Of a stretch of DNA of 64,000 nucleotides, positions 13,162 to 24,370 are shown piece by piece. Made by a program: the position numbers and the translations under genes. This stretch comes from Cycas panzhihuaensis (lineage: Eukaryota > Cycadophyta). Where the stretch lies: positions 169,205,741-169,269,740 of the forward strand of contig CM041465.1 of assembly GCA_023213395.1 (NCBI GenBank). The letters are read 5' to 3'. Position 1 is the first letter of the stretch, and every line of letters begins with the position of its first letter. The notes under the pieces were generated by a model. The model searched no databases. It worked only from the letters and a program-made list of their open reading frames with translations, and had not been told where the DNA came from.

Positions 13162-13641
13162 TGTTGGAATATATGGTATTATTCACATGTAATTAGTATT
13201 TAATATTCTTCCACATAAGCATTGGTTGGTATGGCAAAAGTATAGTTTTTAATGGTAACCTCCTATTAGAAGTTGAAAAGGTTTTGAAATGTGATAAGCT
13301 CATCATGAGGTTGATTGTCCTATAAATATGTATATACCCACTTGAGAAACTTGAGAGAGGAAGGGGTGCACTTTATTATGTAATTAATAGAGTGAAGTTA
13401 GCCTCTAACATTCTCCCATGGTTTTTCCCTTTTGGGTTTTCCACATTTACATCTGGTGTCTCGTGGTGATGTTTATACATATTGATTATGTTTGATATAG
13501 TTTATATATTTTATTACATAATGTCTATATATATATCCTTATGATTTGATATTATGCTTTCACTAATATATCAATGTTTAATAGGGCATATCAATATATT
13601 GTTATAAATCCTAGACCTATGATTGCCTTGTTTGACTTACA
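13162..13641 (+). repeat. Copia-type LTR, plus orientation
   Basis: About 480 bp, TGTTGGAAT to TTACA. A polypurine tract lies to its left and a primer-like site (tggtatgagagt, 13644-13655) to its right. The 3' part contains 'ctctaacattctcccatgg' and a 'tttccc...ttgggttttcca' phrase resembling the R-U5 end of plant copia LTRs. The flanks gagat and attgg do not match, so this is not a simple solo LTR with a target duplication. It may be the middle LTR of a tandem element or a recombination product. No second copy is in the window. Confidence 0.65.
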
Positions 13642-13643
13642 AT

Positions 13644-13655
13644 TGGTATGAGAGT
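13644..13655 (+). promoter_or_regulatory. Primer-binding site (degraded, tRNA-Met type)
   Basis: tggtatgagagt matches TGGTATCAGAGC at ten of twelve positions and lies 2 nt after the LTR end. Confidence 0.55.
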
Positions 13656-13853
13656 ATGTTTTGCTCATACCATGTTTTAACACCTGCATCATCTTCTTTT
13701 GCTTAAAAAGAACTTAGCTCTTACATGTTACTATTCAAGAACTCCTACCACTTGTCCATGCTTATTAACCTTTATAAATATTAGTATTATCCTCCTTTCA
13801 TATCTAATACCTACTTAATTTTTTCTCTCTACTTCTTGGATATTTTTTTGCCT

Positions 13854-14075
13854 CTAGTTTACCTCTTTTGCTTCTAACTCATCTTCTCCTTCATGAAAAG
13901 AATATAATCCATAAACATCAAAAATAGGTGAAATGTTAATATTATAGGGTATATTCACCTCATAAGCATTGTCATTGTTTTTTCTCACAATCCTACAAGG
14001 ATGCATCTTCTTATATTTTAGTTTCTTATATGTGCCTTGAGGAAATTTATTCTTCCTCAAGTACACCATCACCAA
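13854..14075 (-). pseudogene. G3 integrase C-terminal region
   Basis: An open stretch of 73 codons reading VYLRKNKFPQGTYKKLK, then an HPCRIVRK...NAYEV segment and ISPIFDVYGLY. This is the tail of plant gypsy integrase, which normally reads RKERFP.GTY.KLK...GP..I..K..DNAY...LP...ISP.FNV.DLY. It was part of one pol with 14150-14945. No chromodomain follows in a readable form. Confidence 0.8.
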
Positions 14076-14149
14076 ATCCCCATCTATAAATATTGTGTTT
14101 CTCTTATTAAGATATATTATTACCTTATATTTATCATTACTATCTTATA

Positions 14150-14945
14150 ACTTCCTTCTCACCTTATAATACATATGTTGCATGTGATCGATGAAGGCTT
14201 TTACATCATCATTTATTTTATCTCCAAAGGGCAACTAGGATAAATCTAATATTCACTTTCGATTCTTACCATTTATAATCTAGAAGGGTGACTTATCAAT
14301 AGATCGATTCACAGAACTGTTATAGGGAAATTTATCCAATGCTAATGTCAAATCTTACTACTTAAGTTTTTCTCCAATAGTACACCTTAACAAGTTTCCC
14401 AAACTCCTATTCACTACTTCTATTTACCTTTCAGTTTGTAAATGGTATGTACTATTGAATTGTAGCTTGATTCTCAACTTCTTCCATAAGGCTTTTTAGA
14501 AGTGACTAAAAAATTTAGTATCCTTATCTAAAGTGATGGTCTTTGACATCCCATGCAACCAAGTAACCACCTTGAAAAATAGATTTGTTATTCTAGTTTT
14601 GTTACTAGTCTTTCTATATGCAATAAAATTATCCATTTTAGAAAATCTACCAACAATAACAAAAATAAAATCATTACTTCATTGGGTATTAGGCAACCCC
14701 AACATAAAATTCATATTAAAATTTGTCTATAGCCCCTCTAAATTTGATAATGACATGTATAGTCTAGTGTTTTGTACATGCCATTTAGCTACCAAACAAA
14801 TCCTGCACCTTGCCATATATTTAGCAATATCCCATTTCATCTTTGGGCAAAAATATTTTTCCTCCATCATGGTTATGGCTTTGTATTGGGTAAAGTGCCC
14901 TTCAAGTCCTCCACCATGCATTTCTTTTATGATGTTGTCCCCCAT
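14150..14945 (-). pseudogene. G3 integrase, zinc finger and core
   Basis: The open part 14727-14945 reads HGGGLEGHFTQYKAI...KYMARCRICLVAK, the H-H-C-C zinc finger of Ty3 integrase with both His and both Cys present. To its left, near 14470-14545, the core reads LDKDTKFFSHF followed by KALWKKLRIKL, matching the D-x-D-x-KF segment around the second catalytic Asp. Frames change between the two, and stops are present (for example in place of the Trp of SHFW). This part is separated from the G3 RNase H by the LINE insertion. Confidence 0.82.
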
Positions 14946-15319
14946 CCACCCAACTAAAATGTATAATTGCTTTCCTTTAAATAAATACTCATCCTACATA
15001 AAATATCATACTTGGGCCTATTCCCATTAACTAAAAGATTCTTGTAATATTTCATAACTTTGCTACAATTGGGATTAGTACCATATAAATATTTTAAAGC
15101 ACCAAACCCACCCACTTTATTTACCATAGTAGTTATTAATACTAACCTTTAACTCAAGGCATCAATAACCTAATTTTGTTTTCTTAATTTATACTTTAGG
15201 TTAAAAGTAAATCCTTATAGATATTATACTCATTTTACATGCCTAACATTCAATTTTTTTTGTATGTTTGCATACCTTAATGCATGTTAGTCTATAAACA
15301 AAATAGACTCCTTGGGTAT
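14946..15319 (-). other. G3 linker between RNase H and integrase finger
   Basis: Low-complexity AT-rich sequence where the RNase H end and the connection to the integrase finger should lie. No motif is readable with confidence. The segment ends at the left LINE target duplication. Confidence 0.4.
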
Positions 15320-15337
15320 AAGATAGTGCTACTAATG
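15320..15337. repeat. Target-site duplication of LINE L1 (left copy)
   Basis: aagatagtgctactaatg recurs at 18263-18280, immediately after the poly-A tail, with one mismatch (a/g). An 18-bp duplication is typical of target-primed reverse transcription. Confidence 0.93.
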
Positions 15338-18262
15338 GGAGATAATTAAGGATGATCTAATGTTGGCTCTCAATGAATTCTGCACAAGTCGGACAATCCT
15401 GAAGGAATGGTAGGCCACCTTCTTAGCCCTGATTCTGAAGAAGGAGGGGGTGGAAGTCATGGAAGACTTCAGACCTATCAGCTTGTGCAATGTAAAATAC
15501 AAGATTTTATCCAAAGTGTTAGAAAATCGCTTGAGGGAGACCTTACCGGTTGTTATTTCTCCTAACCAAGATGGTTTTGTGAAAGGTAGATAAATCTCAG
15601 ATGGTATTATTATTGTTCATGAAACCCTGCACTCGACGCTCCATCGCAAGGATGCGGGTATGATAATTAAAACAGACATGTCTAAAGCTTATGATCGGGT
15701 GGCCTGGGACTGTCTGGTGGATTGTCTCGAAGCATTTGGCTTCGGGGAGGTATGGAGAGATTGGATGAAATGTTGCATCTCAAGAGTTTCTTTCTCGGTG
15801 TTAATAAATGGTAGGTCAACTCCTTTCTTTAATGGGACAAGGGGGTTAAGGCAAGGTGATCCCCTCTCCCCTTTCTTATTCATCATAATGGACGAGTTAC
15901 TAGGCAGGGCTACTCTTGAGGCCCAGCGGTTAGGGAGGCTCTCAAGTTTGAAAGTTACCTCCAATCTAGATAATATTGTGCTTCATCAATTTGTAGACGA
16001 TAATATTTTCTTGTGCAAGGCTTCTCTGAGGGAGGCCAAGGCCTTAAAGATGGGCCTTCAGGTATATGAAAAGGCTACAAATAAGAAAATTAATTTGGAT
16101 AAAAGCTCGGCTTTCTTCCTTAATACCCCGGAGGGACTACAGAGAAGAATCTGCAGGTTATTGGAGATGGCCAGGGGTCTTTTCCCAGGTTCTTATTTGG
16201 GTATGCCCCTATTTGTGGGTAAGATGGGGAAGAATTTATGGGATCCCGTGGTGAGTATATTCAACAAGAAGTTAGCAGGATGGAAAGGGGCCCTCCTCAG
16301 TTGGGCCGGGAAAATTCAGCTAGTGGTGGCTTCCCTGTAGAGTATCCCAGTCTATCAGATGATGGTTTTCAAGATGCCCAGCAAGGTAATTTCCATGCTG
16401 GAGGGTATCATGAAGAGATTTCTTTGGTCGGGAGCCGAGGAAAGAAGGAGAATCCATTTAGTGTCGTGGGAGAAGGTTTGCAATCCAAAGTGGGCGGGGG
16501 GCCTCAGTGTAAGGAGGCTAGGCTTTTTTAACGAGGCCCTCTTGGCTAAGATGGGGTGGAGACTCACTAAAGAGGCTGGAGCGGCTTAGGGGAGGATTTT
16601 AGCCAGGAAGTATATGGGGGATAACCACTTTCTGTTGGAGGAAGGGCATAGCAGTGATGGTTCCGCGGTCTGGTGGGCCATTAGGACATCGAGGCCCCTC
16701 CTCCATGAAGGTATGAGATGGAAATTGGGGGATGGTGAAAGCATAAAGTTCTGGGAAGACAGATGGTGCGGTCTCTCTAAATTAGAGGAGTTGCCTAATA
16801 TTGGTAATATGAAGAGGGAGTGTGTGGCCCGCTATGGCTCGGCGGTCAAAGATTACTGGGTAGGGCAAGGTAAGGACAGGAAATGGAGATCATTTGAGGA
16901 TCTGCAAGGCCTAAAAGGGGAGATTCAAATGGTGAGGAAGATATTAGAAAACCAGTATATTCCGAAGAGGTCTGTGTCAGAGTCGCTGGTATGGCCCCCA
17001 TCATCTTCGGGCTCATATACGGTTAAAGCGGGTTATAATCTGAGGCTGAGCAGGGAGGGCTGGGATAGGAATGATATTCTAGCTGGGGCCTGGAAGTTAG
17101 GTATCCTTCCAAAAATAGCTGCTTTTTGGTGGTTATGCCTCCAAAATAAACTTCTTACTTTGGATAATTTATCAAAAAGGGGCATCCATTTGGCTAGCAG
17201 ATGTGTGTTGTGCAAGTCGGATGTGGAAACCCTGGATCATATAAGCATCCATTGCCCATATTCGGTGTGCATATGGAGTAACTTTTGGACTGGGTTGGGG
17301 ATTACCTAGGTTTCTTCAATCTCCCTAAAAGATCAATGGACAGCTTGGGCCCCTCCTTTCAAAAGCAAGACCCTTATCAGAATTTGGAAGATGATCCTTC
17401 CGGTTGGCTCATGGTACATCTGGAAAGAACGTAATAGGAGGATATTTGAAGGAAGAGAAAAGGACTGTCTGACCCTGATAGTGGAGATAAGAAAGGGCAT
17501 CTCAGAAATGCTGGTCTTGCCAAAAGGAGACAGGATTCCAAAAGGGGAAGAAGGGGTCTTAAAAGAGTGGGGCATTGACCCCATGAGGGGGCCTAGGGAG
17601 AGGAGCAGGGATGTTAAATGGCACCCTCCAGACATCCAATGGGGAAAAGTAAATTTTGATGGAGCGGCCAAGGGTAACCCCGGAGAGGCGGGTGGGGGTG
17701 GCCTGTGCAGGGATCATGGTGGTAATTTGAGTTGGACCTTTGCGGAGTATCTAGGAATCCAATCGAACCAGAAGGCTAAGGTACGAGCGATGTTGAGAGG
17801 GGTATCCTTGGTGGACGAGGAGGAGATTCAAAAGGTGGACATAGAGGGGGATTCAATGTATGTAATAAGATGTCCGAAAGGGGAAGCGGACCCTGGTTGG
17901 GAAAACGTAGATATTTTTAGGGACGCCCTGGATATTTTGAGAACTAAAGCTGGTGTTCAGATTTAGCACACTTTTAGGGAAGGGAACTCAGCAGCAGATT
18001 GGCTGGCAAATTGGGCAGTGGCGAATAAGAGAACAGAAGTTTGGAAAGAGAATTTCCCGGAGGAGTTACTGAGACTGGTCAGGGCTGAAGCACACATAGG
18101 GGAGGTGGAATGAGGAGGATGAGTGAATCCATATTGGGCTAGACCATGGGCTTGTCATGGTCATCTTCGTTAAGCCGGATGGCTCTGATGTACAGGATTT
18201 AGGGACCCAGTAAAAACCCCTTTAATATTATTTTACCATATCAAAAAAAAAAAAAAAAAAAA
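15338..18262 (+). mobile_element. L1: 5'-truncated L1-type LINE with poly-A tail
   Basis: A 2.9-kb non-LTR retrotransposon, bounded by 18-bp duplications and ending in an A run of about 20 at 18243-18264. Truncation has removed ORF1, the endonuclease and the N-terminal part of RT. What remains is the rest of ORF2, with RT, zf-RVT finger and RNase H, then a 3' tail of about 130 bp. The segment is visibly richer in G and C than its surroundings. It interrupts gypsy G3 and is therefore younger than it. Confidence 0.95.
15339..18113 (+). pseudogene. LINE ORF2: RT, zf-RVT, RNase H, with in-frame stops
   Basis: One continuous frame with six stops (near 15409, 15593, 16338, 16587, 17307 and 17964), five of them TAG, and no frameshift seen. 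RT: FRPISLCNVKYKILSKVL near 15459, KTDMSKAYDRVAW near 15670, GLRQGDPLSPFLFI near 15843, active site QFVDDNIFL near 15987, SYLGMPL near 16191. zf-RVT: W segments near 16720-16780 and CVLCKSDVETLDHISIHCP near 17205-17262. RNase H near 17650-18060: NFDGAAKGNPGEAGGGG gives the first Asp; the usual Glu of the NN.AE motif reads NQKAKVRA, so that catalytic Glu is Lys; GDSMYVI gives the second Asp; FREGNSAADWLANWA gives the last. RT keeps its Asp pair, but the protein is not expressible as one chain. CAG-to-TAG and TGG-to-TAG changes would explain most of the stops. Confidence 0.93.
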
Positions 18263-18280
18263 AAGATAGTGCTGCTAATG
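18263..18280. repeat. Target-site duplication of LINE L1 (right copy)
   Basis: aagatagtgctgctaatg, the partner of 15320-15337. Its first two A bases are shared with the poly-A tail, so the exact tail boundary is ambiguous by about 2 nt. Confidence 0.92.
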
Positions 18281-18481
18281 CCTTAGAGCATGCATAATAA
18301 CATAGAATTTGATATCATAGGTAGAATATTTCTTTATCAACTCATTCAACTTTTTATTGTAAAATACTAGTGGTCTTGTTTCTTGGATTGACATGGCCAT
18401 AATAGCCATATGAGGAGCATTATTATCAACCTTAAAGACCTTTTTAAAATATGGTAGTGCCAACATAGGTGTCTCTCTCAC
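18275..18481 (-). pseudogene. G3 RNase H
   Basis: Reads ALPYFKKVFKVDNNAPHM...TRPLVFYNKKLNEL...YSTYDIKFYVIMHALRH, the RNase H start of Ty3/gypsy pol (ALPDF.K.F.V.CDAS...PIAFFSEKLN...YSTYDKEFYALV.AL). The catalytic Asp of CDAS has become Asn (DNNAP) and the Glu of KEFYA is Lys, so it would be inactive. The right LINE duplication overlaps its 3' end. Confidence 0.85.
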
Positions 18482-18539
18482 CTTTTACTTCATTAGCCTA
18501 AAGCTCTTCTCTATTACGTTATTCCAAACAAAATCTTTT

Positions 18540-19240
18540 TTGTGAGTGTAATCTATCAAGGGAGAAATGATACCACTAAAATTTCTAATAAATTTCTTGC
18601 AAAATGCAACTAGACCATGGAAGTTCCTCATTTGTGTTACATTCCTAGGTGTAGTTCATTCAACAATGGCTCTAATTTTCTTATCATTTATTCACAGTCC
18701 ATCCTGATATTACAAATCCTAAAAATATTATGCTACTATGTATGAACTTGTATTTATTTAAGTAATATAATTTATTTACTTTCAACACATCTAACACCAT
18801 CTTTAAATGTGATAAATACTCCTTCTTAATTCTATTGTATATCAAAATGTCATCAAAATAAACAATTACAAACTTACCAATATATGGTCACAAGATAATA
18901 TTAATTAACCTCATTCTTAGGGCATTTGATATCCTGAATAATATGATCAATCACTCATACAGTCCATCCCTTATTTTGAAGCCTCTCTTCCACTTGTATC
19001 CTTCCTGCATAAAAAACTTATAATATCCATATCTTAAGTCAATTTTAGTAAAGTAGGATGCACTTGCCCAAATATCTAACATCTCATCAATTTGAGGGAT
19101 TAGAAACTAATAGTCGATTATGATTTTGTTGATTTCCCTATAATCAATACATATCCCCCAAAATCCATCATTCTTTATAATCAAGAGTTTAGAAGTTATA
19201 CATAAACTCATGTTTTTTCTTACCATCCCTTTCTTTATTA
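18540..19240 (-). pseudogene. G3 reverse transcriptase
   Basis: Reading leftwards from the RNase H junction. The active-site segment near 18840-18885 reads IGKFVIVYFDDILI, with the YFDD box intact. Near 18890-18935 it reads NALRMRLINIIL, as in 'NAPSTFMRLMN.VL'. The region 19080-19240 covers the N-terminal palm but contains stops. It continues the frame order seen in 18275-18481 and belongs to the same gypsy copy. Confidence 0.78.
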
Positions 19241-19559
19241 ATTCAATATGTCAATTTGATTCTCCATTTTTATTAAGGCCTAATTTGTATGCAACTTGAT
19301 TTGGTAGTGTAAATCCTAGAATTAAATCAATCTAATGTTGCATGTCTCTCTTTGGGGGAAACCCCTCTCACAATTCATTTGATATGATGCCACTATACTC
19401 TTGTAATAGTTTGGCCACTTCATGTCGTATAACTACTAGCTCCTTAATGTTTTTAAATTGATTTATCACCAAGGCATAATAAGTCCCTATCTCCCTTACT
19501 TCCCTTGGGAATTCCTTTGTGGTTAATATAATTTTTATTTGCCTTTATTCTTTCAAAGA

Positions 19560-19725
19560 TAATAATACAACTTTTACACCATCATTCTAGAAGGTGTATA
19601 TATTATTTCTTCCATTATGATAGGCATTCCTATCATACTGTCATGGCCTCCCTAATAGTACATAGCATGTATCCATTGGGAGGACATCACACCATACCTT
19701 ATTATGGTATGTTTCTCTAATGGTA
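19560..19725 (-). pseudogene. G3 protease-RT linker (LLLGRPWQYDR-type)
   Basis: The reverse strand near 19590-19680 reads in shifted frames as 'MDACHLLLGRPWQYDR' and NAYHDGR, a well-known conserved segment after the aspartic protease in plant chromovirus-type gypsy pol. The protease active site itself is not found further right, so G3 is truncated here, next to copia C3. Confidence 0.7.
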
Positions 19726-19739
19726 AATTTGTAAGTTAT

Positions 19740-20064
19740 TAAATATTAAATCTAATAGGAATGAAGACTTAATTTTACAAGATTCACTATCAAATCAACA
19801 TGAAAATTAATTCATATTAATGATATAATCTCAAAGTAAAAGTATCTTTCATTAATTTCAATTATATATTGTATATGTATAAATACAAATTCTGAAGAAA
19901 ATATAGTCCCTAACGAGGGGACACATGTAATATGAGAGTTATAACCCTTGATGACTTATCACTTATAAAATAATTAAATAATCCTAGAATCTAATATAAC
20001 ACAAAACTTTAAGGGGAGGTTGATAACCTAAGCTATGAGCCATAAATAGACATTAATATGAACA
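19740..20064 (-). repeat. Probable C3 3' LTR
   Basis: The block ends TATGAACA at 20064, directly next to the polypurine tract, which is the expected position of a copia 3' LTR. Its left limit is uncertain, because no partner LTR is visible in the window. Inside are a TATA-rich stretch near 19860-19885 and 'gggaggttgataacc' near 20014. Confidence 0.45.
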
Positions 20065-20073
20065 CTCCCCCTT
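20065..20073 (-). promoter_or_regulatory. C3 polypurine tract
   Basis: ctccccctt on the plus strand, AAGGGGGAG on the element strand, between the RNase H remnant and the putative LTR. Confidence 0.7.
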
Positions 20074-20074
20074 A

Positions 20075-20754
20075 ATATTTATTTCATTTTTTTAAACACA
20101 TAAACCATCTTGAAAAATCTAAAATCTTTCACATGTCAATGGTTTAGTGAAGATGTCAGCCAATTGTTCTCTTATTAGCTTGTACGCTATTTTCATCACA
20201 TGTTTTTTAATTAATTCTTGAATAAAATGATGGTATACCTCTATGTGTTTGGCACGAGTATGGTACATAGGATTTCTTATCATTTTTAAGGTACTTCAAT
20301 TGTCACAATATAAGATAGTTAGTTCTAATTATGAAAGTTGCATATCCTTCAAAATCTGACATAACTAAATAACTTTAGTAGCTATAATAATTGTAGCCTT
20401 ATATTTTGTTTCAGTCAAGGATGAAGTAATATTTGATTACATTTTACTACTCCATGTAATGGTAGTTAATTCCAAACTAAAATAGTATTTATAAGTTGAC
20501 CTTATACTATTTGCACGTTTTATCCAATTAGTATCTATAAATTTTGTCAACTTGAAATTATCATTATGTTAGAATCTAAGTCCATATTAAATTGTCTCTT
20601 TGAATTATTTGAGAATTCCTTTTGTAGCTTTTTAGTAACTCTATTTTGGCACTGCCATAAATCTAGATACTATTCCAACTATGAAACATATATCAGGGCT
20701 AGTAGTAATCAGATATATTAGACTTCCCACCAGTTGTCTATATAATGTTAAATC
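20075..20754 (-). pseudogene. C3 RNase H and RT C-terminal end
   Basis: At the right end, abutting N1, the strand reads RQLVGSLIYL followed by a T.SPDI-like segment, the conserved copia motif after RT. Further left it covers the RNase H region, with phrases matching the end of copia pol ('HI.VYHHFIQELI', 'ADIFTKPL'-type positions near 20130-20260). Several stops are present. It is continuous with 24371-25080 once N1 is removed. Confidence 0.78.
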
Positions 20755-21085
20755 CATTAGAATTAAAAAATTACTCTAATACCATGATAGAGATGTAAGT
20801 AATAGAATATTAAATGACTAAATAAATGAATAAATAATATAATAAAATAACTATAATAACACCAAGATCATAAATGATATCATGAGATACCTTTATTTTT
20901 TTATTTTTTAGAATATTACATACTATGTAATATGCTATGAAATATATCATCCCATATACTGTTTATGTTCTTATATAGTAGAATTTGTATTTGTTGTGGG
21001 GTCTACCATTTTTTAGTGTTACATAGATAAATGTGCATTAGTTAATTATGTCCTTATTTTTCACTAACATATTAATATTCTAACA
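20755..21085 (-). repeat. N1 3' LTR
   Basis: About 331 bp, partner of 24037-24365. The plus-strand start reads CATTAGAATT where the partner has TGTTAGAATT. The end reads TTCTAACA. The pair has diverged noticeably, mainly by transitions. Confidence 0.88.
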
Positions 21086-21486
21086 CTTTTCCTTGATGCA
21101 TATTTTGGTACACATAAATGTTCATTTAAATTTCCAATACTTGATCCTTAGAAATTTCCTAAAAATGATATCTAGTACTTAGTCTTCAATTTGATCTTGA
21201 TTTTTAAGTTATCTTTCTCATATCAATTCTTGAATACAATGATGATGTTTGATGTTGATATGCTTCATTTTGCTTTATAAAATTAGATAATTCATTAACT
21301 GCATAGCATTCTTAATATCATACTGAATCTTGTAGATAAAAATAAGTAAATTATTTGGTGTAGATCTTGTAGTATTTCTATCAAGCAATATATTATAAGA
21401 ACTTCCATTTCAACTTATTTAAGTCTTGCTTCATCCTGGTCATTCTAGATCATAGAAATATCTCATGGATTTATCTCAATTATAAT

Positions 21487-22128
21487 TTATTTGAATTCAT
21501 CAATTTGTAAATTATTCTCATCATTTGAATAATCAGAATCATCAGTGGATTCTTCAACAATAGCTTTATCATATTTAACATACTCATCAATAGTAGGCTC
21601 ATCAATAATAGATTTAGTACTGCACTCAATAGTAGTAGATTCATTAACAATATTATCAAACATATTCTCTTTCTCTTGACATACCTTTGCTTCAGGCTTC
21701 TAGCATACCTTTTCATCATGGACTTCTGTATTTGCTTGAAACTCACCTATAGTATTACCTTAAGGTTTTGGTTTTCTGAATTTTCTTCTCATATGAGCAA
21801 ATGGTTCCAATTTGTTTTTGTCTTTAATAATCATTGAATTTTTATTAAGTGGCTTGACATCTGGAGTATAAATAGATTCCAAAATACCTCATACTTGCTT
21901 TGAAATAGTAGCATAATATACATGAGAGAATACATTACTTTTCAAAGAAGAGAAGGTATAACTGAGTCCTTTAGCATCTTTGTCTTCAAGTACTATCAAT
22001 TCTTATTCTTAATTAGGTGTTAATTCAATAGCAGGGTAAATTAGTTCTAAAACTTTATATCCTTCAAAAATAATATCCCATAAATTTCTTAATTGTAAAT
22101 AAAGTTTAATTCTTCTTGACAAGAAAAA
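21487..22128 (-). pseudogene. N1 Gag-like protein with acidic tail
   Basis: A frame of about 210 codons with at least two stops near 22010. It reads RNLWDIIFEGY early, then LEDKDAKGLSYTFSSLKSN and ATISKQVWGILESIY, the W-D and KQ.W..L...Y pattern of copia Gag (UBN2 family). It ends in an acidic tail, with EESTDDSDYSNDENN and QIDEF before a TAA at 21487-21489. There is no zinc knuckle and no pol. The same layout is seen in N2 (49062-49904). It may help package element RNA, but this is inferred. Confidence 0.72.
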
Positions 22129-22139
22129 TTAATTTCTCC

Positions 22140-24024
22140 TATTGAATTTGGGAACCACCAAAATTAGAAATGCTAATGGAATATATTCTGTTTTGCTAAT
22201 GGAAATCAATCATAATAGGTGCAAAATTCAACCACATGTAATTGCAAGTAAGTATAATAACAATTCATCATACTCAGTATGTTAACCTATATAAATTCTG
22301 CTTATTAATTTTCTCTCACGGTTCTAGTATAATACATCAACTTTGAAGTAAATTTTCTCTACCAAAATACCTCAAGTCATAGTTCAAACCATAGTACTCT
22401 TAGTCAGGATTCTAACAGTTTAGATTATTTGAAAAATAGACTCCTAGTTGAGAAGATATTAAGAAAATACTATAGTTACCTCTTTATGAAAAATAAAATT
22501 GAATATGTTAAGCTTTAGACCCTTTCACTAACTGGAGGTTGGTCATGTCGGAGCTACATATGTTCAAGGACTTAATCATTCGGAGGTTAGAGGGCTTTAA
22601 ATATTTATTTAATCTAGTTTAATTCAACAAAAACATTGTGAATATTTTAATCCAAAGCCAAAATTTATGAAGTTACCCACTAGTTAATGGTGACATGTGA
22701 CAATTGAAATCTACAAATATTTCATTAAAAATCTGATTAAAATGATTAAATAATCGATTGAATCTTTGTTTTCTCAAGCAAACGACGATGTAATATCTTT
22801 GTGTTTCGATGGAGGAGCTTGGGAGGAAATGTCAATACTCATCATGCAGTCAATGCAATGTAAGAGAAGGAAGATAAGCCATGGTAAAGAGTAAAAATAC
22901 AATCATGAAAGTAATATTAACATAATTTTAACCATGCAAAGAACAAATAACATAAATGAATCAAGCACATAACAAAGGACACCAAGAGATTTAGGTGTAA
23001 ATATAGACCTTTTATTAATCTAAACAAAAGCTAAAGAATTACAGAGATAAAACCTCAACCCAACTCATCCACTCTATATACTCTATAAAGAATTACCCAA
23101 TTTGAGTTATATAAAGAATGTTATAAGAAGGTACAAGATCTAAACTATAAAATCTAGGGTCTTTATAATGAACGACCCTAATTCTCTTTTCTGATTAAAC
23201 CATAAAATTTACTTTGGGGGCTACCACCCCCCCCCTCCTCTGGGCATCCCCCCTACCAAAGGGGGAAGTCACCCCCCTTGGATCCCCCCATAAGGAGTTG
23301 GAGGGGAAAATCGCATTGAAGCAAGACCAAAATTTTAACCTCCTTCTATATATATATATATAACTCTTGTAAAGTGTTCAACATATTTAACACATGGTAA
23401 GGTAGCTTACCATACACAGATGTATAGATAGAGGATGGTTCAAGTAACACGTAAAGATAAGAACATATTAAGCACTAGCATAATGGCTCATGGGCAGAAT
23501 GAACATAAGGGCATTGGAAAATAGGAGATGTCTTTAGGAAATCATGATCATGCAGGCATTTAATATAGTGGACAAGTTACAAGGTATCCATTAGCCATGA
23601 ATCTTCATGACGGAGTAGGTGAAATGAATGACGGCACAAGGATAGATTAAACGACCATGGACAATCATAGTTATGCAAGAACAAACAATCTTCATAGCTC
23701 ACATAATAGCTCATGATTCACGTGTTTTCAATGGTAGCAAGTCATGGACAATACAAAGAGAAAAAATATATAGGGTCACTAGATGCTTTCACACATAGAC
23801 CAGGGTTTACTAACATAAGAAGGTTTGAGTATATACATAAAACAACTTTATACTGGATTGAATGATGTTTTCTATTTTCATAAATGAACTTACAAATGGT
23901 CTCTAGAATAGGCTTCAAAATTAGCAATCTTCAAACTCTCATTGGTAAACAAAAAATTTGTAGTAATATGTTACTAGTAAACCTTTTCTTTTGACCTTAA
24001 CTCAATTAAAATTGTAACCATATA
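22140..24024 (-). other. N1 long 5' leader with G-rich block
   Basis: Nearly 1.9 kb between primer site and gag, without coding motifs. At 23221-23300 the plus strand carries four C-runs of five or more, so the element RNA would have G-runs of the same length about 15-25 nt apart. A short TA microsatellite follows at 23347-23362. N2 has a similarly long non-coding leader but lacks this G-rich block. Confidence 0.6.
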
Positions 24025-24036
24025 GCTATAATACCA
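24025..24036 (-). promoter_or_regulatory. N1 primer-binding site (tRNA-Met type)
   Basis: gctataatacca, TGGTATTATAGC on the element strand, two changes from TGGTATCAGAGC, directly against the 5' LTR. Confidence 0.75.
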
Positions 24037-24365
24037 TGTTAGAATTAAAAAATCACTATAATACTATGATAGAAATGTAACTAACAAAATATCAAATGAC
24101 TGAATAAATGAGTAAATAACATAATAAAATAACCATAGTAATACCAGGATCATAAATGGTATCATGAGATACCTTCATCTTTTGATTTTTCATAACATTA
24201 CATACAATATAATATACTATACAATTATCATCTTATATACAATTGATGTACTTATATAGTAGAATTTATATTTGGTGTAAGGTCCACATTTTTTTAGTGT
24301 TATCTAGATAAATGGGCAATAGCTAATTACGTCCTTATGTTTATCTAATATATTAATATCAAATA
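24037..24365 (-). repeat. N1 5' LTR
   Basis: About 329 bp, TGTTAGAATT to CAAATA. Partner of 20755-21085. The following gaatc is the target duplication, with one change. Confidence 0.88.
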
Positions 24366-24370
24366 GAATC

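Larger units (their letters stand above)
13850..19725 (-). mobile_element. G3: truncated Ty3/gypsy remnant, split by LINE L1
   Basis: Reverse-strand gypsy pol, from the protease end near 19725 to the C-terminus at 13854, with the LINE at 15338-18262 inserted between RNase H and the integrase finger. Neither LTR can be recognised. The left side stops a little beyond the pol C-terminus. The right side runs into copia C3 sequence near 19730. Motif order and wording (see sub-entries) fit chromovirus-like plant gypsy pol. Confidence 0.8.
20755..24365 (-). mobile_element. N1: 3.6-kb gag-only LTR element (non-autonomous)
   Basis: LTRs 20755-21085 and 24037-24365 share long near-identical stretches. 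The primer site gctataatacca (24025-24036) abuts the right LTR, and the tract cttttcctt (21086-21094) abuts the left. Flanks aaatc (20750-20754) and gaatc (24366-24370) match at four of five bases. The interior has a Gag-like frame and acidic tail but no protease, integrase, RT or RNase H. Its structure and 3' leader wording match N2, so the two are one family. It lies inside the RNase H region of copia C3. Confidence 0.87.

Noticed and set aside
13162-13641. A solo LTR with target duplication
   Set aside because: Flanks gagat and attgg do not match, and polypurine tract and primer-like site border it on both sides.
14533-15030. 165-codon plus-strand frame
   Set aside because: It is antisense to the G3 integrase remnant (CRICLVAK finger on the reverse strand).
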